In this document: positions 46,355-57,481 of the stretch, piece after piece
How positions within the stretch are numbered: the first letter of the stretch is position 1
Layout of the letters: every line of letters begins with the position of its first letter
Assembly: GCF_018991925.1 (NCBI RefSeq)
Contig: NW_024737068.1
Location: forward strand, 3,101,353-3,165,352
Length of the DNA stretch: 64,000 bases
Origin: Homarus americanus
Lineage: Eukaryota; Arthropoda; Malacostraca; Decapoda; Nephropidae
Direction: 5' to 3'
The notes under the pieces: generated by a model
The model's input: the letters and a program-made list of their open reading frames with translations, nothing else
What the model was told of the DNA's origin: nothing
Database searches by the model: none
Program-made: the position numbers and the translations under genes

Positions 46355-47059
46355 TTACACCCAACCCCTATTGCTCATATAAGCATCCAACCTATGTTTG
46401 AAGCAATTCAGCGTATTCGAGTTAATGATGATATTTGGTAACTTGTTCCATTCATCCACTACTCTGTTTCCAAACCAGTGTTTACCTATTAAACGCTTAA
46501 ATCTAAATTTGTTTAATTTAAAACCATTGTTACATGTTCGCTCCTGGTTGGATAGTTTGAGTATCTTTGTAATGTCCCCTTTGCTTAGCCCTGACTTCCA
46601 CTTATACACCTCTATCAGGCCGCCCCTCACTCTACGTCTCTCGAGGGAGTGCAAATTAAGATGCTTTAACCTGTCTCTATACTCAAGGTTCCTAATGCCC
46701 GGGATTATTCTTGTCATTCTCCTCTGAATTCTTTCCAATGATTCTATATCCATTCTGTAATACGGTGACCAGAACTGAACTGCATAATCCAGGTGTGGTC
46801 TCACAAGAGCAAGATACAGTTTTAGGATGACCTCTCTAGTCTTGTAACTAACACTCCTTTGTATGAACCCAAATACTTTATTAGCCTTGTTACGAGCAAA
46901 AACACATTGTTTACTTGGCTTAAGGTTCCTACTTATCATTACTCCTAAATCTCTCTCGCAGTCGGATTTCTCTATGGCATCTTTGTTCATCTGGTATCTA
47001 GTTTCCCTGTTTACATCTCCTATACTGAGTACTTTACATTTGTCCACGTTGAATTTCAT
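46355..47059 (-). pseudogene. RT C-terminus, CR1 copy E
   Basis: 234 codons from MKFNVDKCKVLSIGDVN to the natural stop, including the QCVFARNKANKVFGF, LVRPHLDYAVQFWSPYY, RRVRGGLIEVYKWKSG and GKHWFGNRVVDEWNKL blocks. It lacks the premature stop of copy D. A frameshift near 47080 separates it from the catalytic part. Confidence 0.9.
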
Positions 47060-47077
47060 CTGCCATTTTTCAGACTA

Positions 47078-48160
47078 TTAGAGAAAAATTTTTATATCAT
47101 CCTGTGGTTTTGCTGAGTCCTCTTCAGATATAATAACACGTCCTATTTTAGTGTCATCAGCAAATTTACTTATGTTGCTGTCTATGCCGATATCTATGTC
47201 GTTTAAGTATATAATAAATAATAATGGTCCAAGTACTGAGCCTTGGGGAACTCCACTTGTGACGTTTCTCCAATGGGACTTAGTGCCGTTAATGCTCATT
47301 AGCTGTTTCCTGTCCTGTAACCACGCCCTAATCCATTTAAGGATGTTACCTTTGATGCCATGAGCTTCTACCTTTCTAATTAGTCTTTCGTGGGGGACTC
47401 TGTCGAAGGCTTTGCTTAAGTCGAGATATACCACATCATAATTGTGCCCCTCGTCCACCGATTCGAAAACTGATGAAAAGAATGTTAATAGATTAGTTAG
47501 ACAAGAACGTCCGCTTGTGAAGCCATGCTGGGAATCATTGATCAATCTGTGCTTCTCCAGGTGATTTCGAATAGAGTTTGAAATGATTGCTTCCAGTAAT
47601 TTGCCTACGATTGATGTTCGACTGATTGGGCTGTAGTTAGAGGATAGTGATCTATCCCCCTTCTTGAAAATCGGTATTACATTCGCTATCCTCCAGGATT
47701 CTGGTACTACACCTGTTTTTAAGGAGCTGTTGAACAACTTTGCTAAGGGCATACTAAGCTCTTCCTTACATTCCTTTAATACTCTGGCAAATATCTCATC
47801 GGGACCAGGTGACTTATTAGGCTTTAGTTTGTCTATTTGCTTGCTAACATCGTTACTAGTCATTACTATCTCGCTTAATTTGTTTTCTTCACTATCTCTG
47901 AATAGAGTCCGTGCCTCGGGTATCATGTTTAAATTTTCGGTGGTGAAAACTGTTGAAAAATATTTATTCAAATTATTGCTCATTTCTCCGTCGTTATCAG
48001 TGAACTCGCCAGTATCTAACGGTATTGGTCCAATCTTTTCTCCAGTTTTAGTTTGATACATTTGGTAGAATCCTTTGGGGTTTGTCTTCGCCTCCCTTGC
48101 TATCCTTACTTCATTATTCCTCTTGGCTTTCCTTATCTCGGTTTTAACCATTCTCGCCAA
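47078..48160 (-). pseudogene. RT with linker, CR1 copy E
   Basis: 360 codons holding all RT catalytic blocks: SNYSPISRTSIVGKLLEAII (RPIS has become SPIS), QHGFTSGRSCLTNLLTF, motif [36 protein letters not shown], and FADDTKIGR. This is the longest continuous RT frame in the window. It ends at a shift just before MKFN. Confidence 0.92.
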
Positions 48161-48322
48161 TATCGTATAATAATCCTGGAGGTAAATGGCGCCACGCTTT
48201 ATCCTTCTACCTATAGCCTTCCTTTGGCCAATGATGTTCTTTAAATAATTATTTATCCATTTTGGGTCATTGTTGTCTGATCTGAGTTTTTTGTATGGTA
48301 TGTTCTGCCTTTGTGCATTAAG

Positions 48323-49340
48323 TTACTCATTATATAAATTGTCGTGGAACTCGGCAGTCTCAGATGTCGTTATCAGGTCGGAGTCATCTGTTAGGTTCAT
48401 GGTCAAGCGCGACACCCCCTCTCTCAGCTGCCTCTTTAAACTGTCAAAGTTTGCCCTTCTGAAATCTGGTACTTTGGTGGAATTTTCCTTACGTCTGCCC
48501 TGAAAATCTAACTGTAATCGAATTTCTTTGTGATCTCTGTTGGCAAGTTCGTTCCCTACCTCGACATTGCTAATGAGGTTTCCTCTGTTCGACAGAACTA
48601 AATCGAGTATATTATTACCCCGTGTGGGTTCGGCTATATGTTGACTTAGGAAACAGTCCTGGATCGTCTCGAGAAAATCCTCTGATTTTGAGTTAACCGT
48701 AAGGTCAGTCCAATCGATTTGGCCAAGGTTAAAGTCGCCTACTGTACAGACTTTGTTGTGTATGGAAGCCCTGCGCATTTCATCCCAGATAAGTCGCTCA
48801 TTGACGCTATCAAGATTGGGAGGTCTCTACAGTATATTACTCCTGTGATTAATTTTTCCCTACCGTCGCTTAATTCTATCCAAATTGTTTCTGTATTCCG
48901 CTCAGTTTTTATTTCCTTATTTATTTCACACTTCAGATTATCCCTAACATAGATTGCTATTCCGCCTCCTTTCCTGGTTTGCCTATCGGTATGGAACAAT
49001 TTGTAACCCGTAATTTGGTATTTGACCTGCAACTCGCGTGAGTCTAGGTTAATCCATGTTTCAGTGAATGCTATTATATCGATTTTTTTGGTACATACCA
49101 AGGCCCTAATATCATCCATTTTGTTTCTCATACTTCTACTGTTCGTGTAGTAGACATTTAAGTTAGTCGTGTTCCGAGTCCTCCCTTTACCTCGTTTAGT
49201 TTTAAACTCCCTGTTTAATTTAGTTTTGTCATCATTCCTAACACTATTTCCCTGTAATTTTTTACTTTGTTTACCCGCTCCCACTGCAGTTTCCCCCACC
49301 CCCGTGCCCATATGTTCCCCTAGCAGTTTAAAGACTTCGA
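48323..49340 (-). pseudogene. Endonuclease, CR1 copy E
   Basis: Two frames, 49359-48739 and 48778-48323, give NTTNLNVYYTNSRSMRNKMD, IIAFTETWINLD, FHTDRQTRKGGGIAIYV, GREKLITGVIY, then VGDFNLGQIDW (the DFNF block now DFNL) and ANRDHKEIRL (NSDH now NRDH). The shift is near 48800. The Ser and Phe changes probably weaken activity even without the shift. Confidence 0.88.
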
Positions 49341-49490
49341 TATCCTTTGAACTGTCCACTCTAGAGACCCAGCCAGGGTTGCCACCCCATCCCGAGACAG
49401 GTGCACCCCATCCCTAGCATAAAGGTCCCTTCTGCCATAGAAGTTGTCCCAGTTGTCAATGAATGGGACCGATATTGACTTGCAATATCT

Positions 49491-50924
49491 CCTCCTCAGC
49501 TATTATATATCATTAAGTGTCAGTTTTTATTTACGAATCTGATTCCTAAAATGTCTTTGGAATCCAGATTATGCCCGCACGCAGTTTTATTTCTTCAGAT
49601 TTATAACCTGACTTTATCCCCTCTCCTCTTCTTGGTCTCTCCCACTTCATTCCTCCCCTACCTCTCCTCCTCCTCCCCCTGCTTTCCTCCTCCCATTCCC
49701 TTCCCCTCCGAGACAAGAGGGCACATTTCACCCAGCTGTAAATGGGTACCTAAATTCACAACCTAGGGAAGTGAATGCGGTCGAGTACAGTACCGGCCAT
49801 GCAGGCTATGTTGCCTCCTTGTGTACTGAAGGTTCAGTGCACAATGTGCTGTATCCTAATTGTCCCAAACGGGCAGTCATGCCTATGGGACCCACTTTCA
49901 CTTTTCACATAGTCATCACCTATAAGTAATATTTAAAGACCATGTGGCTGTATAAGCTGTTGTACTATACCTCAGACACTGTAAGCAGGAAAGCCAACAG
50001 CCCTCATAGTATAAGGCGTTGTGAGGCAGATATTGAGAACAACACATAAAAGACATGTCAAGTAAAAGAGATGGTGCTGGCGGCGCTGCAGGTTTTATCT
50101 TGTATCGGCTGGGTTGGTGGAGCGTGACAAGAGCTATCAGTAGCTGCCTCGCTCACGATAACTTATCACGGTGGAGGCGTCTGACACCCCCTTCTATAAC
50201 CACTACCACAACTTCCACAAGGAAAGAGAAGAAGGTAAAGGAAAGAGAAAAACTCAAAGCATCTTCCGCAATATGTGTTTAATATTTAGAAAATTATTTA
50301 ATTTTACTTTACATCTCTGCCATCGTGGTTGGATAATAATTATTAAATTTTAATCTAATGGATAAAAGCTGTATGGTAGTTATGTCTAGTCAAATACCAA
50401 AACAATACATGGAAACCCATCAAGAAAAAATATTGGGAAATGAAAAATGATGCCAATACTTTGAAAATGAAAACAAACAGGACAAGAATCATTCTATTCT
50501 GGCCGCGAGGATAGAGGAAAATGTTCATAACATGTTGCGACGCATCAGTATACATACTAAAAAGGGGGGAGGCAGGAATACTTCCAGTGTTTCTGTTGTT
50601 GGTGTTCAAGTGGAACATTGCAGCAGACACACAGCCCCTCGATCCCAGTCATCCCCAACGGCCTGAAGGCTGGTGGTGGTGGCGGCCAGCCTCTGAAAGA
50701 CCTCCTGTAGTGAACCTGTAGTGATATAATACCGTTAAACCTGTAGGTCATGTTGACACTGTGATGTCATTACAGGAAGTGCCACCACGTGGAATTTAGA
50801 CCCTACATCACGACACTACTTGGTTTCATCACTGTAGTCGTGTGCACGTGTAGGATCTCAGGTGGGAACAATACAGTAGTGGTCGAGGCGTGGTGGACGA
50901 GATGGTGATGTAATGTTGTGGGTG
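49491..50924. other. Mostly unassigned, with a SINE-like scrap
   Basis: Around 49725-49780 the wording CACCCAGCTGTAAATGGGTACC, a phrase I associate with a common decapod short repeat, suggests a SINE fragment. The remainder has no supported feature. Confidence 0.35.
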
Positions 50925-51065
50925 GGATGATGGGGTGGTCTAGTGTGGTGGGTGGGATGATGGTGGGTGGGATGATGGTGGGTGGGATGGTGGTGGGTGG
51001 AATGATGGGCGGTGTAGTGCAGTGGGTGAGATGGTAGGTGATGTATTGTGGTGGGTGGGATGGTA
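50925..51065 (+). repeat. GGTGGGTGGGATGAT minisatellite
   Basis: Units of about 15 bp (GGTGGGTGGGATGATG) repeat at 50939-51010 and continue less regularly to 51065. G-rich on the plus strand. Confidence 0.85.
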
Positions 51066-51066
51066 A

Positions 51067-51143
51067 GTGGCTTAGTTTGACCAACGTAAGTCGCATTACA
51101 GTGTAGTCACTGTAATGAGCTTACGTTGGTAAAACTAAGCGAC
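51067..51143. repeat. Near-perfect 36-bp inverted repeat with 4-bp spacer
   Basis: The left arm (51067-51103) starts GTGGCTTAGTTTGACCAACG and ends CATTACAGTG. The right arm (51108-51143) is its complement with about four differences. The spacer is TAGT. Could be two head-to-head transposon ends or a small palindrome. No gene. Confidence 0.85.
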
Positions 51144-51599
51144 ACCAAAGAGCTAGAATTGCCGAACACCAGGGTCGTTCGTTCAGAACAAACTAACCAT
51201 TGTTTAAACCACTTTATTCGGCAATAAGGAACCATAACCAGACATCCCATCATCCTATAGATAAAGCAAACTTCACCATCCTCACCATTTGCCCCTACGA
51301 CATGACACGGGTCGCTAGGCACACACGACTTCTCCACTTCTTTACTTTGTTTTTAAAGGGTATGTTTTTTCATGATTGTTGTAAAATATGTGTCTATCTT
51401 TGTATATTCACCTGAAGGATTTAAAGCTTTTCTTAATTTTAATGTTTTTGCTCTATTTGAGTAACTTAAAGTGAAGCTTAATAATTAATTACTCAATGGT
51501 TTGTTGTTGAATGTAATTTTTCTCTCTCAATGTGCTGAGTGATTTATTTATCTTAATCTATTCGTCATATTGATTTTTTCGGTACTATTGTGCTATTGT

Positions 51600-51833
<234 letters not shown>

Positions 51834-52419
51834 TAAACTTTAACTTCAATTTAACCATAAAGTGCAAAAACACTAAAATTAAGAAAAGCTTAAATCCTTA
51901 TATCACATACATATATAGAAATACATATACACGTACGTGTAAATAACGCAAACAGCTTTACAAAATATATATCCGTGGAATTTTTTAATCAGATTTTCTG
52001 CCGTACAATGTCAGGATGAAGCGAGAACCAGTACGGTAACGATAGACAGGCAGGCGGGTATCGTAGCGTGGCCAGTGAGGCGGGAATTGTCTGCCACCCA
52101 TGATATTGCTGAAAAAAAAGACAAAAAGGACGACTATGGCAGGGAAACAAATTGTTGGATGGAAACGGTAGCTGAGCTGAGGTCAGTCGGCGGAAGAATT
52201 TGTTGCTGACGCTCTAATGGGTGAACATGTTTTTAATATAATTCTTTCTATATTTGTCCACGTCTTTTTCTGTTTTCTTTGCCTTTTGTTTTGTTTACCT
52301 TTATATCTGTCTGTGTAGTTTTATATCATGTATCTTTAAGTTAATGCTTTATTTTCCTTTCATTATCCATATCTCAGGTTTGCCTTCTGTGCCGATATCT
52401 TTGGCATTTGTGTAACAGT

Positions 52420-52460
<41 letters not shown>

Positions 52461-52600
52461 CAACTCATCTATCTATTTACCTTCCACACTGGCTTTTACA
52501 CAAACCTTACAAACAAGTGTGTGTGTTTACAAGGCCTGAGAGTCAACAAGGAATGCGGGGAAGGACCTTGAGTGTGTTTCTTTTTTGACAATTTTACTCT
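51834..52600. repeat. Unassigned stretch with (CT)n tract
   Basis: An uninterrupted (CT)n run lies at about 52422-52456. Nothing else recognised. Confidence 0.6.
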
Positions 52601-52619
52601 CTTTTCGATGTTTAATTCT

Positions 52620-52873
52620 TCTCCTCCGTGTGCTTCTATCCGTACTGGTGATACTACTTCTTATGTTACTGCTTCTGTTGAAACTACTGTTTATGCTACT
52701 GCTACTGCTGCTGCGAACAATGCTGTTTATGTTACTGTTACTGCTGACAATTCTATTGATGCTACTGATACTACTACTGCTGACACTTATGTTTAAGTTA
52801 CTGCTACAGTTCACCGTACATTTTATGACTGCTATTACTACTACTACTACTACGACTACTACTACTAATACTA
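52620..52873 (+). repeat. Imperfect (ACT)n/(GCT)n microsatellite, tail of R-element fragment 1
   Basis: Triplets ACT, GCT and GTT dominate, becoming regular ACT at 52840-52870. It immediately precedes the 3' UTR of R-element fragment 1 (which is on the minus strand), so it is an expanded AGT-type tail. Open frames here are threonine/serine-rich artefacts. Confidence 0.75.
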
Positions 52874-53548
52874 CTTTTTTTTTTTTTTTTTTAATCGTGG
52901 CCTCCAGCCTCCCCCAATAGCCACACCTTCGCCACCATTTATTTACCTTAATATTTAATATCCTAATACATAAGAAGCTATCCTATCTGTTTTAAATTAG
53001 TTGAGCCGCAGATCTATGGGGCATTCAGTGACTGTAGCCTCATAGTCAATATCTGCAGCAGTTGTCGGAGTAGGGGCAGAAGCTCTCGTTCCCCTGAGGC
53101 AGAGCAAAGCCGACGGAAGGAGAGAGAAGGACAGTCGACATCTCATCCAGGCTGTAACATAACTTCTGGGCTGCTGCTTCTGTTCGGAGATCAACTCCGC
53201 AGGTCTGGCGCAGAAACATCTTGCACTTGGGCCTATAACACCAGAGGTTGTGAACACTAGAGGAGTGAAGCTGCCTTGATCAACGTTTTGAATTCTCTCC
53301 CCATATGCCCTTCTCTTGTCGTTCTCGTTCCTCCTATGTGCAGCATCGAGAGCTAGGTTACGGTGACAAGCGGCCATGGGATCAAAAATCCTGATGTCGA
53401 AGAAAGCTCGCTGTCCCCGCGTCCAGAATCCTCGAGCACTGACGTCCACATGGGCTTCGTTAGATGTGTTTGAAGTCCTGTGTTGGAAGATCTCGCCATC
53501 CAATGGAAGGAGGGTCGGTTCTACCATGACGTCCCGGCAGATTTCCTT
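52874..53548 (-). mobile_element. R2-like (REL-type) LINE fragment 1, 3' end only
   Basis: Minus-strand fragment containing the C-terminal nuclease region and 3' UTR, ending in an A-run (T18 on the plus strand) and AGT triplets. The 5' truncation is at 53548, where the triplet tail of fragment 2 begins. Confidence 0.8.
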
Positions 53549-53550
53549 CA

Positions 53551-53551
<1 letters not shown>
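52997..53551 (-). pseudogene. R2-like element nuclease C-terminus, fragment 1
   Basis: 184 open codons: EICRDVMVEPTLLPLDGE, SNEAHVDVSARGFWTRGQRA, FFDIRIFDPMAACHRNLALD, then FTPLVFTTSGVIGPSARCF, QPRSYVTAWMRCRLSFSLL and a conserved end DIDYEATVTECPIDL. The Asp of VDVS and the Asp of FFDIRI are 16 positions apart, as in restriction-like PD-(D/E)XK endonucleases of R2-type LINEs. The frame is unbroken but 5' truncated. The nuclease assignment is an inference from spacing and context. Confidence 0.62.
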
Positions 53552-53581
<30 letters not shown>

Positions 53582-53692
53582 TTTTTTTCAACGTGGCTTC
53601 CAGCCTCCCCCAATAGCTACACCTTCGCCGCCATTTTATTACCTTAAAATTAACTATCCTAATACATAAGTAGCTACACTAGCTGTGTTGAG

Positions 53693-54371
53693 TTAGTTCA
53701 CTCTCAGAACTATGCGGCATTGAGTGACTGTTGCCTCGTAGTCAATATCTGCAACTGTTGTTGGGTTTGGGGTCGATGCTCTCGGTCCCCTGAGGCAGAG
53801 CAAAGCAGACCTAAGGAGAGAGAAGGACAGTCGACATCTCATCCAGGCTGTAACATAACTTCTGGTCTGCTGCTTCTGTTTAGATAGCACCTCCGCGAGT
53901 CTGTCGTAGAAGCATCTTGCACTTTGTCCCATCTCACCAGAGGTTGTGAACACCAGAAGACTGAAGCTGCCCTGATAAATTTTCTGAATTCTCTCCCCGT
54001 ATGCCCTTATCTTGTCGTTCTCGTTCCTCCTATGTGCAGCATCGAGAGCTAAGTTACGGTGATATGCGGCCATGGGATAAAAAATCCTGATGTCGAAGAA
54101 GGCTCGCTGTCCCAGCATCCAGAATCCCCTCACTGACGTAAACACGGGCTTCGTTGGAAGTGTTTGAAGTCCTATGTTGGAAATTCTCACCATCGAATGG
54201 AAGGAGGGTCGGTTTTACCCTGACATCACGACATATTTCCTTCAACAAATTTGCTGTGAAATCCCTTACTTCGTCATGCCTCATGCATATGAAGCCCCCT
54301 TTCTTGCACACAATGGTGTAATCGACGTCATAGGAAGAGCCACACATGCATTGGGAGGTCAAACCTTCCAT
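53693..54371 (-). pseudogene. R2-like CCHC and nuclease region, duplicated unit (beta)
   Basis: GLTSQCMCGSSYDVDYTIVC (the His of the CxC-x7-H-x3-C finger is Tyr here), then GGFICMRHDEVRDFTANLLK, EICRDVRVKPTLLPFDGE, SNEARVYVS, a frameshift, then RAFFDIRIFYPMAAYHRNLA, FTTSGEMGQSARCFY and ATVTQCRIVL at the end. In frame with the 3' UTR and tail. Confidence 0.68.
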
Positions 54372-54578
54372 TGGCCTACCATACCTTAGAGCAATGGCAT
54401 CTGTAAATTCTTGTTTATTGAGACTGAAACCATTTGCCCTTATCGGTAACGTAGTTTACCAGTTCGAGGCGCCCACCTCCTGCGCTAGCCCACCTCCTGC
54501 GCTATAGCTATTTTTTTTCTTCAAATTCTCTGATACTTGCAGCATCAGTTGCTGCAACTTATCACTTTCGCTGTGCTG

Positions 54579-55168
54579 TCATTCTGTCATAATGGACCTT
54601 CGAATCTTGTTTACTTCGTTGGTATCCACCTCACCTGTTGCGTTCTGAGCTTTCATGTGGTCAGTGAGGGCTGTCGTGAGCTTAACTGAGTTTTGACGTT
54701 CGGTGGCAGCAATCTCCTCTGGATTGGTCAATCCCATTCCCCCCACTCTCGGTGGTAGTGCAAAGAGTGGTCTTTCTGCTGGGGTTAAGTGAAGGTGTTT
54801 CACTAATTTGGGAATGAAATTGATGCTGATAGCTTCTTCCAGAGGGTGGAGGAGAGGTCCGATATCAGGGATAGTGTGCATCAGGTAGTTCCAGCGATGC
54901 TTGACGCCATGGGTGAATGCCGCAAAAGCCGCATGTGGCACTTTGTTAGCAATATCACATAGAGCTTGGATTTCCTTAACCCACTCATTCACCTTTCCCG
55001 TTACGTACTCAGTCTTGAAGTCCGTCATTCCGATTACTGCGCCTAGGTGTCTTTGGCCATCCTTTGTTAATTTGACCTCACTTCCACCGAACAACTCCAT
55101 TGCCCGTTCATAGTGTTCTGGCTTCACAAAGAGGAAGGACTTACTGGCATTTGGGTGGTACCCTATTT
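54579..55168 (-). pseudogene. R2-like RT C-terminus, duplicated unit (beta)
   Basis: Starts abruptly at GYHPNASKS and includes VKPEHYERAMELFGGSEVKL, RHLGAVIGMTDFKTEYVTGK, PHAAFAAFTHGVKHRWNYLM, LLHPLEEAISINFIPKL and LPPRVGGMGLTNPEE. It lacks the upstream RT catalytic motifs because the duplication begins after motif C. It shares with the alpha unit an in-frame TGG TAA stop before the CCHC region. Confidence 0.72.
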
Positions 55169-55645
55169 TCTAAATTCTCTCCCCGTATGCCCTTATCTTG
55201 TCGTTCTTTTTCCTCCTGTGTGCAGCATCAAGAGCTAAGTTACGGTGACATGCGGCCATGGGAAAAAAAATCCTGATGTCGAAGAAGGCTCGCTTTCCGC
55301 GCGTCCAGAATCCTCGAGCACTGACGTGAACTCGGGCTTCGTTGGATGTGTTTGAAGTCCTATGTTGGAAATTCTCACGGTCCAATGGAAGGAGGGTCGG
55401 TTCTACCCTGACATCACGACAGATTTCCCTCAACATATTTTGCTGTGAGATCCCTTACTGCGTCATGCCTCATGTATATGAAGCCACTTTTCTTGCACAC
55501 CATGGCGTGATCGACGTCATAGGAAGAGCCACACACGCATTGGGAGGGCAAACCTTCTACTGACCTGCCGTACCTTAGAGCAATGGCATCTGTAAATTCT
55601 TGTTTGTTGAGACTGAAACCATTTGCCCTTATCGGTAACGTAGTT
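55169..55645 (-). pseudogene. R2-like CCHC and nuclease region, first unit (alpha), truncated
   Basis: After the in-frame TAA the frame continues with LPIRANGFSLNKQEFTDAIA, GLPSQCVCGSSYDVDHAMVC (CxC-x7-H-x3-C, as in R2 zinc knuckles), FIYMRHDAVRDLTAK, a shift, then EICRDVRVEPTLLPLDREN, VHVSARGFWTRGKRAFFDIR and AYGERI, where the duplicated unit begins. The end of the nuclease is missing in this unit. Confidence 0.7.
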
Positions 55646-56469
55646 TACCAATTCGAGGCGCCCACCTCCTGAGCTATAGCTACTTTTTTCTTCAAATTCT
55701 CTGGTACTTGCATCATCAGTTGCTGCAACTTATCTCTTTGGCTGTGCTGTCGTTCTATCTTAATGGACCTTCGAATCTTGTTTACTTCGCTGGTATCCAC
55801 CTCATCTGTTGCATTCTTAGCTATTATGTGGTCAGTGAGGGCTGCCGTGAGCTTAACTGAAATTTGATGTTCGGAGGCAGCAATCTCCTCTGGATTGGTC
55901 AATCCCATTTCTCCCAGTCTCGGTGGTAGTACAAGGAGTGATCTTTCTGCTGGGGTTAAGTGAAGGTGTTTCATTAATTTGGGAATGAAATTGATGCTGA
56001 TAGCTTCTTCCAGAGGGTGGAGGAGGGGTCCGATATCAGGGATAGTGCGCATCAGGTAGTTCCATCGATGCTTGACTCCATGGGTGAATGCCGCAAAAGC
56101 CGCATGTGGCTCTGTGTTAGCAATATCAGACAGAGCTTGGATTTCCCTAACCCACTCATTCACCTTTCCCATTACGTACTCGGTCTTAAAGTCCGTCGTG
56201 CCGATTACTGCGCCTAGGTGTCTTTGGCCATCTTTTGTTATTTTGACCTCACTTCCACCGAACCCCTCCATTGCCCGTTCATTATGTTCTGGCTTCACAA
56301 TGAGGAAGGACTTACTGGCATTTGGGTGGTACCCTATTTGTGGACCATATGATGTTATCAGGTCCCACCACTTTTTGATGTCCTCCACTTTTCCTGCTCC
56401 TGTAAATTCGTCCGCATATGCCACTTGCTGGACCTCGGTTGTTCCAAATTTGATTGCGTACATTGCCAT
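55645..56469 (-). pseudogene. R2-like reverse transcriptase, motif C to C-terminus (alpha)
   Basis: 274 codons from MAMYAIKFGTTEVQQVAYAD to EVGASNW and stop. Motif C reads YADE at about 56418-56407 where an active RT has YADD, so the second metal-binding Asp is changed to Glu. Then WWDLITSYGPQIGYHPNASK, a VKPEHNERAMEGFGG block, HAAFAAFTHGVKHRWNYLMR and LPPRLGEMGLTNPEE. The GGLG block is eroded to GEMG. Confidence 0.78.
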
Positions 56470-56489
56470 TGCGTTGTTCCCTCAGTTGA

Positions 56490-57110
56490 CTGTATGATGG
56501 TATCACCTCTTAGAGCCTTGGTGTTTACTATATAGAGGTCTGATAGATTCCAATAGGAGTTTTCAACATACATTGCAAAGCTTGGTCACTAGATGATGTT
56601 GCGCAGTGTAGCCTTGCGGTTTAGCATGTTGAATGAGTTGAAAGCGTCAACCAGGAGAACAGCCTCACAATCACGATGCTCAAATATCGTTCTCATGGCG
56701 TGAATGGCAGCTTCCCCTCCAGCCTGGTGGCCAGCACAAATTTGCAGGTTCCCTGCCACTGCACTGAAATCATCCTTTACCACCTCCATTATTCATTTTC
56801 CGATGATCCGCCTCAGCACTTCCCCCACCCCTATAGGCCTACATTCTGGATTCTTATCCAGGGGAATGAGGCGGCAGGCCGTCAAAGCATGGAGGTGTTG
56901 GCAGCACGAGGTTGCCAGCTTTCTTGCAAGGACGGCAATGGCAGTGCAGAGATCACTTGCTACGGGGCCAAACTTGTTAATACTGAGGATGACTCTCCAA
57001 CCGTTTGCATCCAGGCCTGAAGGGCCAGCCCTTCCCTGAGTTTTCAGTGCTTTTTCCACACCATCCCTCCTGTTATTTTCTCGAACAGGAGAGGTTTTGG
57101 TGGGATATAG
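56490..57110 (-). pseudogene. R2-like reverse transcriptase, N-terminal half with motif A
   Basis: Pieces GRAGPSGLDANGWRVILS, LTACRLIPLDKNPECRPIG, VGEVLRRIIGK, then AVAGNLQICAGHQAGGEAAI, HAMRTIFEHRDCEAVLLVDA (motif A Asp), FNSFNMLNRKATLRNI, and STEGTTQ, the start of motif B, where a deletion/frameshift removes the GDP part. This GPSG..DA.GWR and RPIGVGEV..RIIGK wording matches a widespread metazoan RT family I know only as unnamed predicted proteins. Confidence 0.75.
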
Positions 57111-57137
57111 TCACCCTGGAACCTGATGCCGTCCTCT

Positions 57138-57473
57138 TCACTTGCAGGGGGATCTATTTCCTTCAATTGTTTTAATTTCTCTGTTTATTGGTAAAAAACC
57201 ACCTGAGGATTCCTCTGTGAGAGATCTTACCGCCAAAGACACTTTTCCCACACGCATTTTGTTTCCAAACTTTCTTGCAACGTCATCGGTGTTTTGCTTT
57301 CCGTCTCCTATAAATTTTAGTCTCTCCTGCAGTGTTCTTGCTTCACATAGGAGATCATCAAGGGCCCCATTCTGCCACATTGTCAATCGTCTCTTCATTG
57401 CTGCCACATTTTCTTTGTGCTTAGTCCTTGTGTGTGTCCTCTGATAGAATAGATGGGGTATTATTGCCAGCAT
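57138..57473 (-). pseudogene. R2-like element, region before the RT
   Basis: Includes KRRLTMWQNGALDDLLCEAR, TLQERLKFIGDGKQNTDDVA, RKFGNKMRVGKVSLAVRSLT and EESSGGFLPINREIKT, a helical segment that precedes the RT in this family. The start region overlaps the neighbouring fragment in another frame, so a shift lies near 57470. Confidence 0.65.
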
Positions 57474-57481
57474 TTAAAGAG

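Larger units (their letters stand above)
46285..49490 (-). mobile_element. CR1-like LINE copy E (subfamily I), 5' truncated
   Basis: The 3' end has octamers from about 46285 and the hairpin GGGCCTATTGGCCC at 46324-46337. The match to copy D ends at 49490, just inside the 3' end of ORF1, so most of ORF1 was never copied. ORF2 is nearly complete but broken by frameshifts near 48800, 48320 and 47080. Differences from copy D are scattered point changes. Confidence 0.92.

Noticed and set aside
52527..52814. Ser/Asn/Thr-rich frames on both strands
   Set aside because: Translations of an imperfect ACT/GCT triplet array.
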